DNA of 64,000 nt from Alteraurantiacibacter buctensis (GTDB lineage Bacteria > Pseudomonadota > Alphaproteobacteria > Sphingomonadales > Sphingomonadaceae), in NCBI RefSeq assembly GCF_009827655.1, contig NZ_WTYV01000002.1, forward strand, positions 496,657-560,656, read 5' to 3'. Each line of letters starts with the position of its first letter. Positions within the stretch are counted from its first letter, which is position 1. Below are positions 1 to 7,676 of the stretch, in pieces. The notes under the pieces were generated by a model. It was not told where the DNA came from. It saw only the letters and a program-made list of their open reading frames with translations, and ran no database searches. Position numbers and translations under genes: made by a program.

Positions 1-573
1 GCTGACCCACACGGAAACTGCCGGAGCGCCAGACTTGAAGTAATTGCCCGCAGGGGAAAGGATCACGACGAACTTGTACTGCCTGGCCGGCCGCACGCCC
101 AGGAAGGGCTCGCTGGCGAACATGAAGGGGCGGATATAGAGCGATCCGCCGTCGACCTGTGGGAACCAGTCGGCATCGGCCAGCACCAGCTGGCGCACCG
201 CCTCGATGAACAGGTCCTCGGGGATTTCCGGCATGGCCAGCCGCTTGGCGCTTTCGTTGAAGCGGCGGGCGTTCTGGTCCGGCCGGAACAGCGCCATCGT
301 GCCATCGGCCAGGCGATAGGCCTTCAGCCCTTCGAAGATCTCCTGCGCATAGTGCAGCACCGATGCGGCGGGATCGAGCGGGATGGGGCCGCGCGGGCCC
401 AGCACGGCATTGTGCCACCCGGTGCCCTCGTCATAGTCGATCACCACCATGTGATCGGTGAACACCCTGCCGAAACCCGGCTCCGCAATCGCCGCCGCGC
501 GCACATCGGCCAGAGCCGGTGCGAGGTGGGGCAGCGTGGTGATGGCCAGCGGATTTTCGGCGAGAGTCGCCAT
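1..573 (-). CDS. ilvE: Branched-chain amino acid aminotransferase, N-terminal part (cut by window edge)
   Basis: Only the first 191 codons are inside the window. The start is the ATG at 573, with an AAGGA-type ribosome site upstream. Residues 77-87 read QEIFEGLKAYR, and the segment around 143-162 (SLYIRPFMFASEPFLGV) is typical of class IV PLP aminotransferases of the large BCAT type. The PLP lysine lies beyond the left edge. The family transfers the amino group of Leu, Ile and Val to 2-oxoglutarate in the cytoplasm. Family assignment is firm; substrate preference is inferred. Confidence 0.9.
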   Translation of the reverse strand, partial: MATLAENPLAITTLPHLAPALADVRAAAIAEPGFGRVFTDHMVVIDYDEGTGWHNAVLGPRGPIPLDPAASVLHYAQEIFEGLKAYRLADGTMALFRPDQNARRFNESAKRLAMPEIPEDLFIEAVRQLVLADADWFPQVDGGSLYIRPFMFASEPFLGVRPARQYKFVVILSPAGNYFKSGAPAVSVWVS

Positions 574-808
574 GGGTGCGAATCCTTACAAATTGAGCGG
601 AGTGCGCGATATAAAATTTCAATGCACAATGAAAGATCGAAATATTATATCTTTCGCAACGAGTTTTCGCTTCATTGCTAGCTGCCTAAGCGGTGCAGGG
701 GAAGGGGGCACTTGCACGGTGCGCCCGGTGGCACTTCTGCCGCCGGTACAAGGGTGTAGGATGGCCGCCGCAAGTCGACGCGACTCGCCAGAAGAGAGGA
801 GCCCAGAG

Positions 809-916
809 ATGGCCGAAACCGATCCAAAGATCATCGCCGCCAAGAAGGAAGCCGAAGCCATTGCCGCCAAGAAGGCCGGCAACAACCCGCCGGTGCTGGA
901 AAAGAAGACCTCCTGA
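809..916 (+). CDS. Small lysine/alanine-rich protein, 35 residues
   Basis: A short ORF of 35 codons from ATG 809, preceded by a good ribosome site (AGGAG at 797-801, 7-nt spacing). The product is highly charged and probably helical: it starts MAETDPKIIAAKKEAEAIAA and ends in EKKTS. I do not recognise a family. The ribosome site, codon use and position in an otherwise empty gap support a real gene. It could be a small basic nucleic-acid-binding or stress protein, but nothing in the sequence proves this. Confidence 0.55.
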   Translation: MAETDPKIIAAKKEAEAIAAKKAGNNPPVLEKKTS

Positions 917-1157
917 TTGCGAGCGCGCATCCGCGCTCTCGTCCTCGGTGCTGTTCCCTCCGCTACGCTACGGGCCACCTGCGGGCGGACGTTCGGCCTT
1001 GCGGTTCGCGGCTCGCGAAGCGGACCAGTGCTTTTCAGGCGATCTCCAACGGGCCGCAGGCTCGCAAGCGCGAACGCGCGTCCGCAGCGAAGGGAGGCGA
1101 AGCCGACCGGTAGCGAGGATAGCCAAGCGGGCGGATGCCCGCGCCGACGCCTGAGGC
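917..1157. repeat. Intergenic repeat, inverted pair of copies
   Basis: Two copies of one GC-rich repeat lie head to head: about 917-1030 on the plus strand and about 1050-1157 on the minus strand. The last 46 bp (1112-1157) match 20651-20696 in inverse orientation at 44 of 46 positions. The plus-strand copy shares the segments CCTCGGTGCTG and ACCTGCGGGCGG with the copy near 4097-4195. ORFs across this stretch have no recognisable product. Confidence 0.75.
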
Positions 1158-1158
1158 A

Positions 1159-1202
1159 GAAAAAATGAGAAAGGCGGCCCCGGCAAACCGGGAACCGCCT
1201 TT
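1159..1202 (-). terminator. Rho-independent terminator of a short minus-strand transcript
   Basis: A hairpin with outer arms at 1171-1177 and 1195-1201 and inner arms CCCGG/CCGGG. On the minus strand it is followed by a run of six T (complement of 1160-1165). It closes the short transcription unit that carries the 19-codon ORF at 1252-1311. Confidence 0.75.
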
Positions 1203-1251
1203 CGCATGGTCAGCGGCCGGAAGGGCCGCCACGAAAGCCTCTACCGTGCGG

Positions 1252-1311
1252 TTACGCGCGATAATGCTCCGTGCGGAAACTTACCGACCCCCTTGCTGAA
1301 CCATGAGACAT
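1252..1311 (-). CDS. 19-codon ORF with a full anti-SD complement ribosome site
   Basis: ATG at 1311 is preceded by AAAGGAGGTGATCC (complement of 1313-1326), a near-complete match to the 16S anti-Shine-Dalgarno tail with 7-nt spacing after AGGAGG. The peptide is MSHGSARGSVSFRTEHYRA. A terminator follows at 1159-1202, so this looks like an independent short mRNA. A second start in another frame (ATG at about 1304) would give MVQQGGR. I do not recognise the peptide; it may be a leader, a small protein, or a ribosome-binding RNA. Confidence 0.5.
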   Translation of the reverse strand: MSHGSARGSVSFRTEHYRA

Positions 1312-1498
1312 CGGATCACCTCCTTTCGCGCTGTTGAGCCTACACCCGAAGGTAGCCCTGCGGGCGAAGACCGCGTTAACCGCTGGCCTTGGGAGGGAAT
1401 GTGAGTCTTTGTGCGGCGCAACGCAAGACTTGTAATAATCTTTTTCCACGTCAGAATTGCGGGCTTCCGGCCTGGTGCTGAAGCACCCGCCGTCCCCC

Positions 1499-2050
1499 TC
1501 AGCGGCAATCCTCGATCACCCGGGTAATTTCCGGATAGCTGGGCAGGTACAGCGCCTGCCGCCCGTCCTCCACGGCGAAGCGGCCGCGCGAAAAGGCGAT
1601 CGCGTCCAGCAGGCTGTCGGCAGGCTGGAAGACCATTCGCGCTGCCATGCCGCTGAGGTTGGCCACCACCTGCCGCTCGGCGGTTTCGGTGCGGATCGTC
1701 AGCGTGCCGGCATTCCACCCATAGGCGGAGACGAACACCTGCCGGGGCGCGGCGGTGCAAGCCACCTGCGCCACCATTCGCCCCTGCGGGCTGCGGAACT
1801 CGGCAATGCTGTCACCGCCCTCGCTGCGCCAGGTCCAGTCGCCCGAGGTGAGCGGTGCGTGCACCCAGTCGGTCCATACCGGCTGGGCCACCGGCGCGGC
1901 GCTGGCGACGGGCGCGGGGGCCGGGTTGGGGGCAGGCGCGGGGGCCGGGGCAGGGGCGGGAGCGGGCGCGGTGGTTGGCGGCGGCACGCAGCCAGCCAGC
2001 AGCAGGACTAGCGCAGCGGGAGCGGAACGGATCATCAGGCGGTGCTTCAC
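1499..2050 (-). CDS. Putative lipoprotein, downstream member of a tandem pair
   Basis: Predicted outer-membrane or periplasmic lipoprotein of 183 residues. The GTG at 2050 overlaps the stop of the upstream gene (GTGA), implying translational coupling. ATG 2035 is the alternative start. The N-terminus is a lipoprotein signal with lipobox LLAGC, followed by a Pro/Ala repeat linker of about 30 residues. The mature domain ends TRVIEDCR, resembling the end of its neighbour (GRVLEGCQ), so the two are probably diverged paralogues. Function unknown. Confidence 0.75.
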   Translation of the reverse strand: MKHRLMIRSAPAALVLLLAGCVPPPTTAPAPAPAPAPAPAPNPAPAPVASAAPVAQPVWTDWVHAPLTSGDWTWRSEGGDSIAEFRSPQGRMVAQVACTAAPRQVFVSAYGWNAGTLTIRTETAERQVVANLSGMAARMVFQPADSLLDAIAFSRGRFAVEDGRQALYLPSYPEITRVIEDCR

Positions 2051-2559
2051 TGGCAGCCCTCCAGCACGCGGCCGAGGCCGCTGGTTGATGGCACGGTAAT
2101 GGAAGGCCCGCCCGGCTGGGTCACGGTGATCGTGCCGCCGGGCTGGATGAAGCCGACGAAGACCGGCGCTTGCCGTTCGATGGCGGCAACCTGGTGCGGA
2201 TCGGCGGTATTGCCATCGGCCACGGTGTCCAGCCGCGCGGCGGTGCCGCCGGCCTGCAGCACGAAGGCCGTGTTGCCCGGCGTGGGGTTGGCGATGGCGA
2301 GCGTAACCGCCGTGGTGGCCATGTCGCAGTTCATCGCCAGCAGGCTCTTGCCGTCGGTCCCGACAAAGCTGGCCTTCACCCCGCTGGCATCCTCGTTCAC
2401 CTGCCATTCGCCAGGGGCCTCAGCAGGCGCGCCCGCAGCAGCCGGGATCTGGGCGGCGGCAGCCGAGGCCGCAGCAGCGGGCGCATCTTCTGCCGAACTG
2501 CACCCTGCCAGCACGGCGGCGGCCAGCAGGGGAAACAGGCGGTGGGGTTGGTGCAACAT
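2047..2559 (-). CDS. Putative lipoprotein, upstream member of a tandem pair
   Basis: 170 residues starting at ATG 2559, with a strong ribosome site (GAGAGGA) just upstream. The signal peptide ends in the lipobox VLAGC, so the cysteine should be lipidated. An Ala-rich low-complexity linker (roughly residues 23-50) precedes a domain of about 115 residues with one conserved Cys near its start and one at its end (RVLEGCQ). Its stop overlaps the GTG start of the next gene, so they form an operon. No known family recognised. Confidence 0.8.
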   Translation of the reverse strand: MLHQPHRLFPLLAAAVLAGCSSAEDAPAAAASAAAAQIPAAAGAPAEAPGEWQVNEDASGVKASFVGTDGKSLLAMNCDMATTAVTLAIANPTPGNTAFVLQAGGTAARLDTVADGNTADPHQVAAIERQAPVFVGFIQPGGTITVTQPGGPSITVPSTSGLGRVLEGCQ

Positions 2560-2674
2560 GGATCCTCTCAACGTCAGCGGCGAATCGGTGGTTCCGCCCC
2601 TGGCCGGCAAATGTGACAGCGCGTCACACAATTGCCTCTGGCGCGCCAATCGCCGCCATCCTATCGCCGCTGGC

Positions 2675-3430
2675 ATGGCTGAGGGCAAGAGCAGCAAGCA
2701 GCGGATCGACCAGTTGCTGGTGGAGCGGGGCGAGGCGGAAAGCCGCGCCCGCGCGCAGGCGCTGCTGATGGCGGGGCTGGTATTCGTGGGCGGCACGCGC
2801 GTCGACAAGCCGGGGCAGAAGGTGCCGTCGGACGCGCCGATCGAGGTGAAAGGCCGCGATCACCCCTGGGTGGGGCGCGGCGGAGTGAAGCTGGACGGGG
2901 CGATCAGGCTGTTCGGCCTGGACCCCACGGGCGCGGTGGCGATGGACATCGGCAGTTCCACCGGCGGCTTTACCCAGGTGCTGCTGCACCACGGGGCGGA
3001 GCATGTTTACGCGGTGGACGTAGGCACCAACCAGCTCGATTGGCGGCTGCGCAACGATCCGCGCATCGCCGTGCTGGAACAGACCAACGCCCGCGAGTTG
3101 ACGCCTGCGTTGATCGACCGGCCGTGCAACTGGGTGGTGTGCGATGCGTCCTTCATTTCGCTGGCCAAGGTGCTGGAAGTGCCGCTGAAACTGGCCGCGC
3201 CGACCTGCCGACTGGTGGCGCTGATCAAGCCCCAGTTCGAGGCCCGGCGCGAGGAAGTGGGCAAGGGCGGCATTATCCGCGATCCCGCAGTTCATAGCCG
3301 AGTGTGCGACGAGGTAACCGCCTGGCTGGAAGCCAGTGGCTGGACGGTCGAGAACCTGGCACCGAGCCCGATCACCGGGACGGAAGGCAACGTGGAATTC
3401 CTTGTTTCGGCCTGGCGTTCGGGGGATTGA
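2675..3430 (+). CDS. tlyA: TlyA-family rRNA 2'-O-methyltransferase / hemolysin-like protein
   Basis: 251 residues. An S4 RNA-binding domain (about 9-58) precedes an FtsJ/RrmJ-type Rossmann methyltransferase. The SAM-binding motif is DIGSSTGGFT at 91-100. K72, D157, K185 and E241 line up with the K-D-K-E tetrad of 2'-O-ribose methyltransferases of this family. Known TlyA proteins methylate cytidines in 16S and/or 23S rRNA. The annotation hemolysin is historical. The start at 2675 sits immediately before the S4 domain. It stands alone on the plus strand, divergent from the lipoprotein pair. Confidence 0.9.
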   Translation: MAEGKSSKQRIDQLLVERGEAESRARAQALLMAGLVFVGGTRVDKPGQKVPSDAPIEVKGRDHPWVGRGGVKLDGAIRLFGLDPTGAVAMDIGSSTGGFTQVLLHHGAEHVYAVDVGTNQLDWRLRNDPRIAVLEQTNARELTPALIDRPCNWVVCDASFISLAKVLEVPLKLAAPTCRLVALIKPQFEARREEVGKGGIIRDPAVHSRVCDEVTAWLEASGWTVENLAPSPITGTEGNVEFLVSAWRSGD

Positions 3431-3539
3431 TCCGTTGCGGACCTTCGGGCCGCTTGCGCCCGGCGCGGCGGCTCGCCACTATCGGGCGGAACGATTCCGG
3501 CGCGGTACCCGTTTTACCGCCCATGCTTGGGGACGATAG

Positions 3540-4091
3540 ATGAACCGGCTTGCCAGCCCCGCCCAGTTGCGTGCCAGCCTGCTGCGCTGGGCGCTGTTCC
3601 TGATCCCGCTGGTGATGCTGCTGGGGTTCCTCTCTGGCCGGGTGGGCGGCGATGCCACCAGCCCGTGGTTCATGGCGCTGGAAAAGCCCGCCATCTTCCC
3701 CCCGCCGGTGACCTTCGGCATCGTCTGGTCGGCGCTCTATTTCATGATGGGGCTGGCGCTGGCGATGGTCTGCGCCGCCTGGGGCGCGCGCTGGCGACCT
3801 TGGGCGATTGCCGCCTTCGTGGTGCAACTGGCGCTCAACCTCACCTGGTCGCCGGTGTTCTTCGGCGCGCATGATATTCCGCTGGCCCAGGCGATCCTGC
3901 TGGCGCTGGTCCTGGCCGTGGCGGTAACGATCTGGCTGTTCGCCAGGGTCCGCAAGGCAGCGGCCTGGCTGCTGGTGCCCTATATGGCGTGGATCCTGTT
4001 CGCCAGCGTGCTCAACTGGCAGTTCCTGCAACTGAACCCCGATGCCAAGGAGATCGATGCGAACAACGCGGTGCAGGTGATCGAACTCTGA
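3540..4091 (+). CDS. tspO: TspO/MBR family tryptophan-rich membrane protein
   Basis: 183 residues with five hydrophobic segments, matching the family size. It has the family signature WFMALEKPAIFPPP near residue 41, LNLTWSPVFFG in the fourth segment and SVLNWQFLQLN near the end. TspO binds tetrapyrroles and sterol-like ligands in the outer membrane and affects pigment and stress responses in Rhodobacter. The role here is inferred from the family. The gap to the next gene holds a dispersed repeat. Confidence 0.92.
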   Translation: MNRLASPAQLRASLLRWALFLIPLVMLLGFLSGRVGGDATSPWFMALEKPAIFPPPVTFGIVWSALYFMMGLALAMVCAAWGARWRPWAIAAFVVQLALNLTWSPVFFGAHDIPLAQAILLALVLAVAVTIWLFARVRKAAAWLLVPYMAWILFASVLNWQFLQLNPDAKEIDANNAVQVIEL

Positions 4092-4096
4092 TTGTC

Positions 4097-4195
4097 CGCA
4101 CGCCCATTCGGGCGCGCGATCCTCGGTGCTGGTAGCTCCACTTCGTTGCGCGGCACCTGCGGGCGGTCGTTCGACCTTGCGGGCCTTTGGCCCGT
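4097..4195 (+). repeat. Dispersed intergenic repeat, third copy
   Basis: This gap segment repeats the pattern of 917-1030 in the same orientation: GATCCTCGGTGCTGG, a CTCCacttCG block and CACCTGCGGGCGGTCGTTCG, ending in CCTTGCGG. Identity to the first copy is partial. It fills most of the space between tspO and the ubiK-like gene. Confidence 0.65.
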
Positions 4196-4238
4196 TTGCC
4201 CTATTGATCTGACGCAGCGACAGGACCACATAGCCCCC

Positions 4239-4487
4239 ATGCAAAGCGAAAACCCGATCATCGCCGACTTCGTCAAGCTGGCCAACTCCGCCGCCGGAAC
4301 CCTTGCCGGCATGACCCGCGAGGCGCGGGATTCCGCGCGCGAGCGGATGAAGGACGCGCTGGGTGGCATGGATTTCGTCACCCGCGAGGAATTCGACACG
4401 GTGAAGCAAATGGCCGCCACCGCGCGCGAGAAGGTGGAGGCGCTGGAAGCCCGCCTGGCGGCGCTGGAAGCTGCCCAGCCGAAGTAG
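4239..4487 (+). CDS. ubiK: UbiK-like accessory factor (BMFP domain)
   Basis: 82 residues from ATG 4239. The second half is a predicted coiled coil (EKVEALEARLAALEAAQPK) preceded by FVTREEFDTVKQ, the signature of the BMFP/YqiC family. In enterobacteria UbiK (YqiC) assists aerobic ubiquinone synthesis through the UbiJ complex. The N-terminal half is a helix rich in polar residues. Family assignment is good; the ubiquinone role is transferred from E. coli. Confidence 0.8.
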   Translation: MQSENPIIADFVKLANSAAGTLAGMTREARDSARERMKDALGGMDFVTREEFDTVKQMAATAREKVEALEARLAALEAAQPK

Positions 4488-4524
4488 GCTTGCCGCCGTC
4501 GCAGTCGCACGGCAGTGATACCCG

Positions 4525-5127
4525 ATGCAACTCCGCACCCCCGCCGTGTGCCTTGCCGCACGCCCGCATGGCGAGACGGCGGTGGTGGCCCGCTTCCTGA
4601 CAGCCGATCACGGCCTTGTCGCCGGCTATGTCGCCGGCGGGCGGGGGCGCACCCTGCGCCCGGTGCTGATCCCCGGCAACGGGGTGGACCTGGCGATCAG
4701 CGCCCGCGGCGACAGCCAGTTGCCCTTTGCCAAACCGGAACTCGTCACCAGCCGCGCGCCGTTCCTGGCCGAGCCGCTGGCCGCCGCCGCGATCGGCTGG
4801 GCCTGCGCGGTTACCGCCAGCGCCTTGCCCGAACGCCAGGCCTATCCCTCGCTTTATCCTGCACTCGACGCTCTGCTCGATGCCGTGTGCCATGCCCCCT
4901 CGGCGCGCGGCTGGCTGGGGGCGCTGCTGGGCTATGAACTGCTGCTGCTGCGCGAGCTGGGCTATGGCGGGCAGGGTGCGCGGCCGGAGGGCGATCTGGC
5001 CGCCCTGCTGGCGCTGATGGACCGGCAGGGGCCGCAGATCGCCCACTACCTGCTTGCCCACGCCCGCGCAGACGTTATGGCGGCGCGCGCGCGGTTGCGC
5101 GAACTGCTGGGGCGTATGGAACAATGA
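4525..5127 (+). CDS. recO: DNA repair protein RecO
   Basis: 200 residues. The N-terminus has the OB-fold pattern of RecO ([20 protein letters not shown], then [10 protein letters not shown]), followed by a helical domain. RecO works with RecF and RecR to load RecA on SSB-coated gapped DNA. It lacks the four-cysteine zinc motif found in some RecO proteins. Its stop overlaps the leuB start by four bases (ATGA), so the two are cotranscribed and probably coupled. At 200 residues it is slightly short for the family (about 220-250). Confidence 0.88.
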   Translation: MQLRTPAVCLAARPHGETAVVARFLTADHGLVAGYVAGGRGRTLRPVLIPGNGVDLAISARGDSQLPFAKPELVTSRAPFLAEPLAAAAIGWACAVTASALPERQAYPSLYPALDALLDAVCHAPSARGWLGALLGYELLLLRELGYGGQGARPEGDLAALLALMDRQGPQIAHYLLAHARADVMAARARLRELLGRMEQ

Positions 5128-6182
5128 AGATTGCATGTCTGGCCGGTGACGGGATCGGCCCCGAAATCATGGCGGAAGCGCTGAAGGTGCTGGACGTTCT
5201 GGCCATCGAGGGTCTGGAGCTGGGCCACGCCGACGTGGGCGGCACCGCCTATCACAAGCACGGCCACCCGCTGCCGCCGGAAACGCTGGCCCTGTGCCAG
5301 GCGAGCGATGCGGTGCTGTTCGGCGCGGTGGGCGATCCCACCTGCGACGCCCTGGAGCGGCACCTGCGCCCTGAACAGGCCATCCTGGGCCTGCGCCAGG
5401 CGCTGACGCTGTTTGCCAACCTGCGCCCCGCCACGATGTTTGCCGGCCTGGAAGACCTTTCCGCCCTGCGCCCCGAAGTGGCCCGGCAGATCGACCTGCT
5501 GATCGTGCGCGAACTGAACGGTGACGTCTACTTCGGCGAAAAGGCCATCCGCACGCTGCCCGATGGCCGCCGCCAGGGCTATGACTTCATGTCCTATGCC
5601 GAGGACGAGGTGCGCCGCATCGCCCATGTGGCCTTCCGCGCCGCGCAGGGCCGCAAGAAGACGCTGTGCAGCGTGGACAAGGCCAACGTGCTGGAAACCA
5701 GCCAGTTGTGGCGCGACGTGGTGATCGAGGTGAGCGCCGAATACCCCGACGTGGCGCTGAGCCACATGTACGTGGACAATGCCGCCATGCAGCTCGTCCG
5801 CAACCCCGGCCAGTTCGACGTGGTGGTCACCGGCAACCTGTTCGGCGATATCCTGTCGGACCAGGCCAGCATGTGCGTGGGCTCGATCGGCCTGCTCGCC
5901 AGCGCCAGCCTGGGCGAGAAGCAGACGCAGTACGGCACGCTGGGCCTGTACGAGCCGATCCACGGTTCCGCGCCGGACATTGCCGGGCAGGGCAAGGCCA
6001 ACCCGATGGCCATGATCCTGTCGCTGGCCATGCTGCTGCGCCACTCGCTGGGGCTGGAGGCACAGGCCGCGCGGGTGGAGGCTGCGGTCGCGCAGGCGCT
6101 GGCCGACGGCATCAAGGGTGCGGACCTCGGCGGCAGCCACGGCACTGCGGCGATCGGGGACGCGGTCGCCAGCCGCCTATAG
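5124..6182 (+). CDS. leuB: 3-Isopropylmalate dehydrogenase
   Basis: 352 residues, normal length. Motifs in order: GDGIGPEI (8-15), [13 protein letters not shown] in the substrate-binding region, [13 protein letters not shown] with the metal-binding aspartates, and [18 protein letters not shown] at the NAD-binding end. The enzyme oxidises and decarboxylates (2R,3S)-3-isopropylmalate in leucine biosynthesis. It overlaps recO by 4 nt; leuC and leuD are not in this window. Confidence 0.97.
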   Translation: MKIACLAGDGIGPEIMAEALKVLDVLAIEGLELGHADVGGTAYHKHGHPLPPETLALCQASDAVLFGAVGDPTCDALERHLRPEQAILGLRQALTLFANLRPATMFAGLEDLSALRPEVARQIDLLIVRELNGDVYFGEKAIRTLPDGRRQGYDFMSYAEDEVRRIAHVAFRAAQGRKKTLCSVDKANVLETSQLWRDVVIEVSAEYPDVALSHMYVDNAAMQLVRNPGQFDVVVTGNLFGDILSDQASMCVGSIGLLASASLGEKQTQYGTLGLYEPIHGSAPDIAGQGKANPMAMILSLAMLLRHSLGLEAQAARVEAAVAQALADGIKGADLGGSHGTAAIGDAVASRL

Positions 6183-6245
6183 ACCCGTAAACCTCCCATA
6201 AACCGTAAACCTCTTGTTAGCCTTAACCATGTATCGCCCCGGGGC

Positions 6246-7400
6246 ATGGATATGACGCAGTCGCACTTTACTCCCGCTGCCGAAGTCGCCGCTCCGTCGG
6301 GTGCTGCGCCGCTCGAACTGGCCGTGGTGATGCCCACCCTGAACGAGCGCGGGAACATTGCGCCGATGGTGGCACGCCTGGAAGAGGCGCTGGGCCCTAC
6401 CGGCTGGGAAGCCGTGTTCGTGGACGATAACAGCCGCGATGGCACGGCCGACGAGGCCCGCCGCATCGGCCGCACCGATCCGCGCATTCGGGTGATCCAG
6501 CGCATCGGCCGCCGGGGGCTGGCCAGCGCCGCGATCGAAGGCATGTGCGCCACCGCCGCCCCCTTCGTGGCGGTGATGGATGCCGACCACCAGCACGATC
6601 CCGCGCTGCTAAGGCATATGCTGGAAGCGGTGAAGAGCGGCGAGGCTGACCTGGCCTATGCCAGCCGTTTCGCCGTGGGCGGCAACGCCGATGGCCTGAC
6701 CAGCAAGGGCCGCGAGAACGGCAGCCGCTTTGCCAATGCCGTTGCCCGCAAACTGACCGGCACCGAGCTGTCGGATGCCATGAGCGGCTTCTTCCTGCTG
6801 CGAACCGACCAGCTCCGTAGCCAAGCGCAGGATCTTTCCGGCATCGGTTTCAAGATCATGCTGGACATTCTTGCCACAGCTTCCCCGCAACTCCGCGTGA
6901 AGGAATTCCCCCTGAAATTTGCCGAACGGCTCTCGGGCGAGAGCAAGCTGGACCATGCCGTGGTGCTGGATTTCCTGGCCGGGCTGTATGAACGCTACCT
7001 CGGCAGGTACATTCCCACCCGCTTTGCCCTGTTCGGCACCGTGGGGGGGCTGGGCGTATTCGTCCACATGGCGGTGCTGGCGGCGCTGTTCCGCACGGGC
7101 CTGACCACCTTCACCCTGGCCACCGCCGCCGCCACCATCGTGGCGATGACGTTCAACTTCTGGCTCAACAACCTGCTCACATATCGCGACAAGAAGCTGA
7201 CCGGGGCCAAGGCGATGTTCTATGGCTGGATGGGCTTTTGCGCCACCAGCGCCGTGGGCGCTTTCGCCAACGTGGCGGTGAGCAGCTATCTCCAGGGCCA
7301 CGGCTGGCGCTGGTGGGCGGCCGCCTTGATCGGCGTGGTGCTGGCATCGGTGTGGAACTATGCGCTCTCCAGCAAGTTTGTCTGGGGTCGCTACCGCTAG
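6246..7400 (+). CDS. GT2 dolichol-phosphate-mannose-synthase-like transferase fused to a GtrA membrane domain
   Basis: 384 residues. Residues about 25-250 form a GT-A glycosyltransferase of family 2: VVMPTLNERGN (27-37), FVDDNSRDGT and the metal-binding DAD at 112-114. Residues about 258-384 are a four-helix GtrA-like domain with NFWLNNLLTYR and WNYALSSKFVW. This architecture is that of polyprenyl-phosphate mannose or glucose synthases that keep their lipid product at the membrane. A GT39-type transferase, which would use such a donor, lies convergently downstream. The sugar is unknown. Confidence 0.9.
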   Translation: MDMTQSHFTPAAEVAAPSGAAPLELAVVMPTLNERGNIAPMVARLEEALGPTGWEAVFVDDNSRDGTADEARRIGRTDPRIRVIQRIGRRGLASAAIEGMCATAAPFVAVMDADHQHDPALLRHMLEAVKSGEADLAYASRFAVGGNADGLTSKGRENGSRFANAVARKLTGTELSDAMSGFFLLRTDQLRSQAQDLSGIGFKIMLDILATASPQLRVKEFPLKFAERLSGESKLDHAVVLDFLAGLYERYLGRYIPTRFALFGTVGGLGVFVHMAVLAALFRTGLTTFTLATAAATIVAMTFNFWLNNLLTYRDKKLTGAKAMFYGWMGFCATSAVGAFANVAVSSYLQGHGWRWWAAALIGVVLASVWNYALSSKFVWGRYR

Positions 7401-7486
7401 AACCCGGGACAAACCCGGGAAAAACCTGCCGCTGGTTGCGATGGACGGTGCCCCGGCACCGTCCCGGTGTCGCAAGGAGCAGGCAG

Positions 7487-7672
7487 ATGATGGCCCTGGC
7501 CATAGTAATCTTCGTGATCGACCTGATGGCGATCATCAACATCGTGCAGAGCGTGGCCCGGCCCCCGGCCAAGGCGCTGTGGATTGTTGCCGTGATCCTG
7601 CTGCCGGTCCTGGGTGCAGGGGCCTGGTTCCTGGCCCCGGCCCCGCGCCGCTCATCGTCCAGGATGCGCTAG
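7487..7672 (+). CDS. Small two-helix membrane protein, PLDc_N type
   Basis: 61 residues with two membrane helices (about 3-24 and 31-50) joined by SVARPPAKALWIV. The second helix LPVLGAGAWFL and the basic tail PAPRR resemble the N-terminal domain of cardiolipin-synthase-like PLD proteins (PLDc_N), which often exists as a stand-alone small protein. A strong ribosome site (AAGGAG) precedes ATG 7487. It ends 4 bp before the convergent GT39 gene. Function of the stand-alone form is unknown. Confidence 0.75.
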   Translation: MMALAIVIFVIDLMAIINIVQSVARPPAKALWIVAVILLPVLGAGAWFLAPAPRRSSSRMR

Positions 7673-7676
7673 GCGT

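Noticed and set aside
1313-1326. GGATCACCTCCTTT on the plus strand, identical to the 3' end of 16S rRNA
   Set aside because: The upstream sequence shows none of the conserved 16S 3' region. The same bases read on the minus strand are a Shine-Dalgarno site with an ATG at the right distance.
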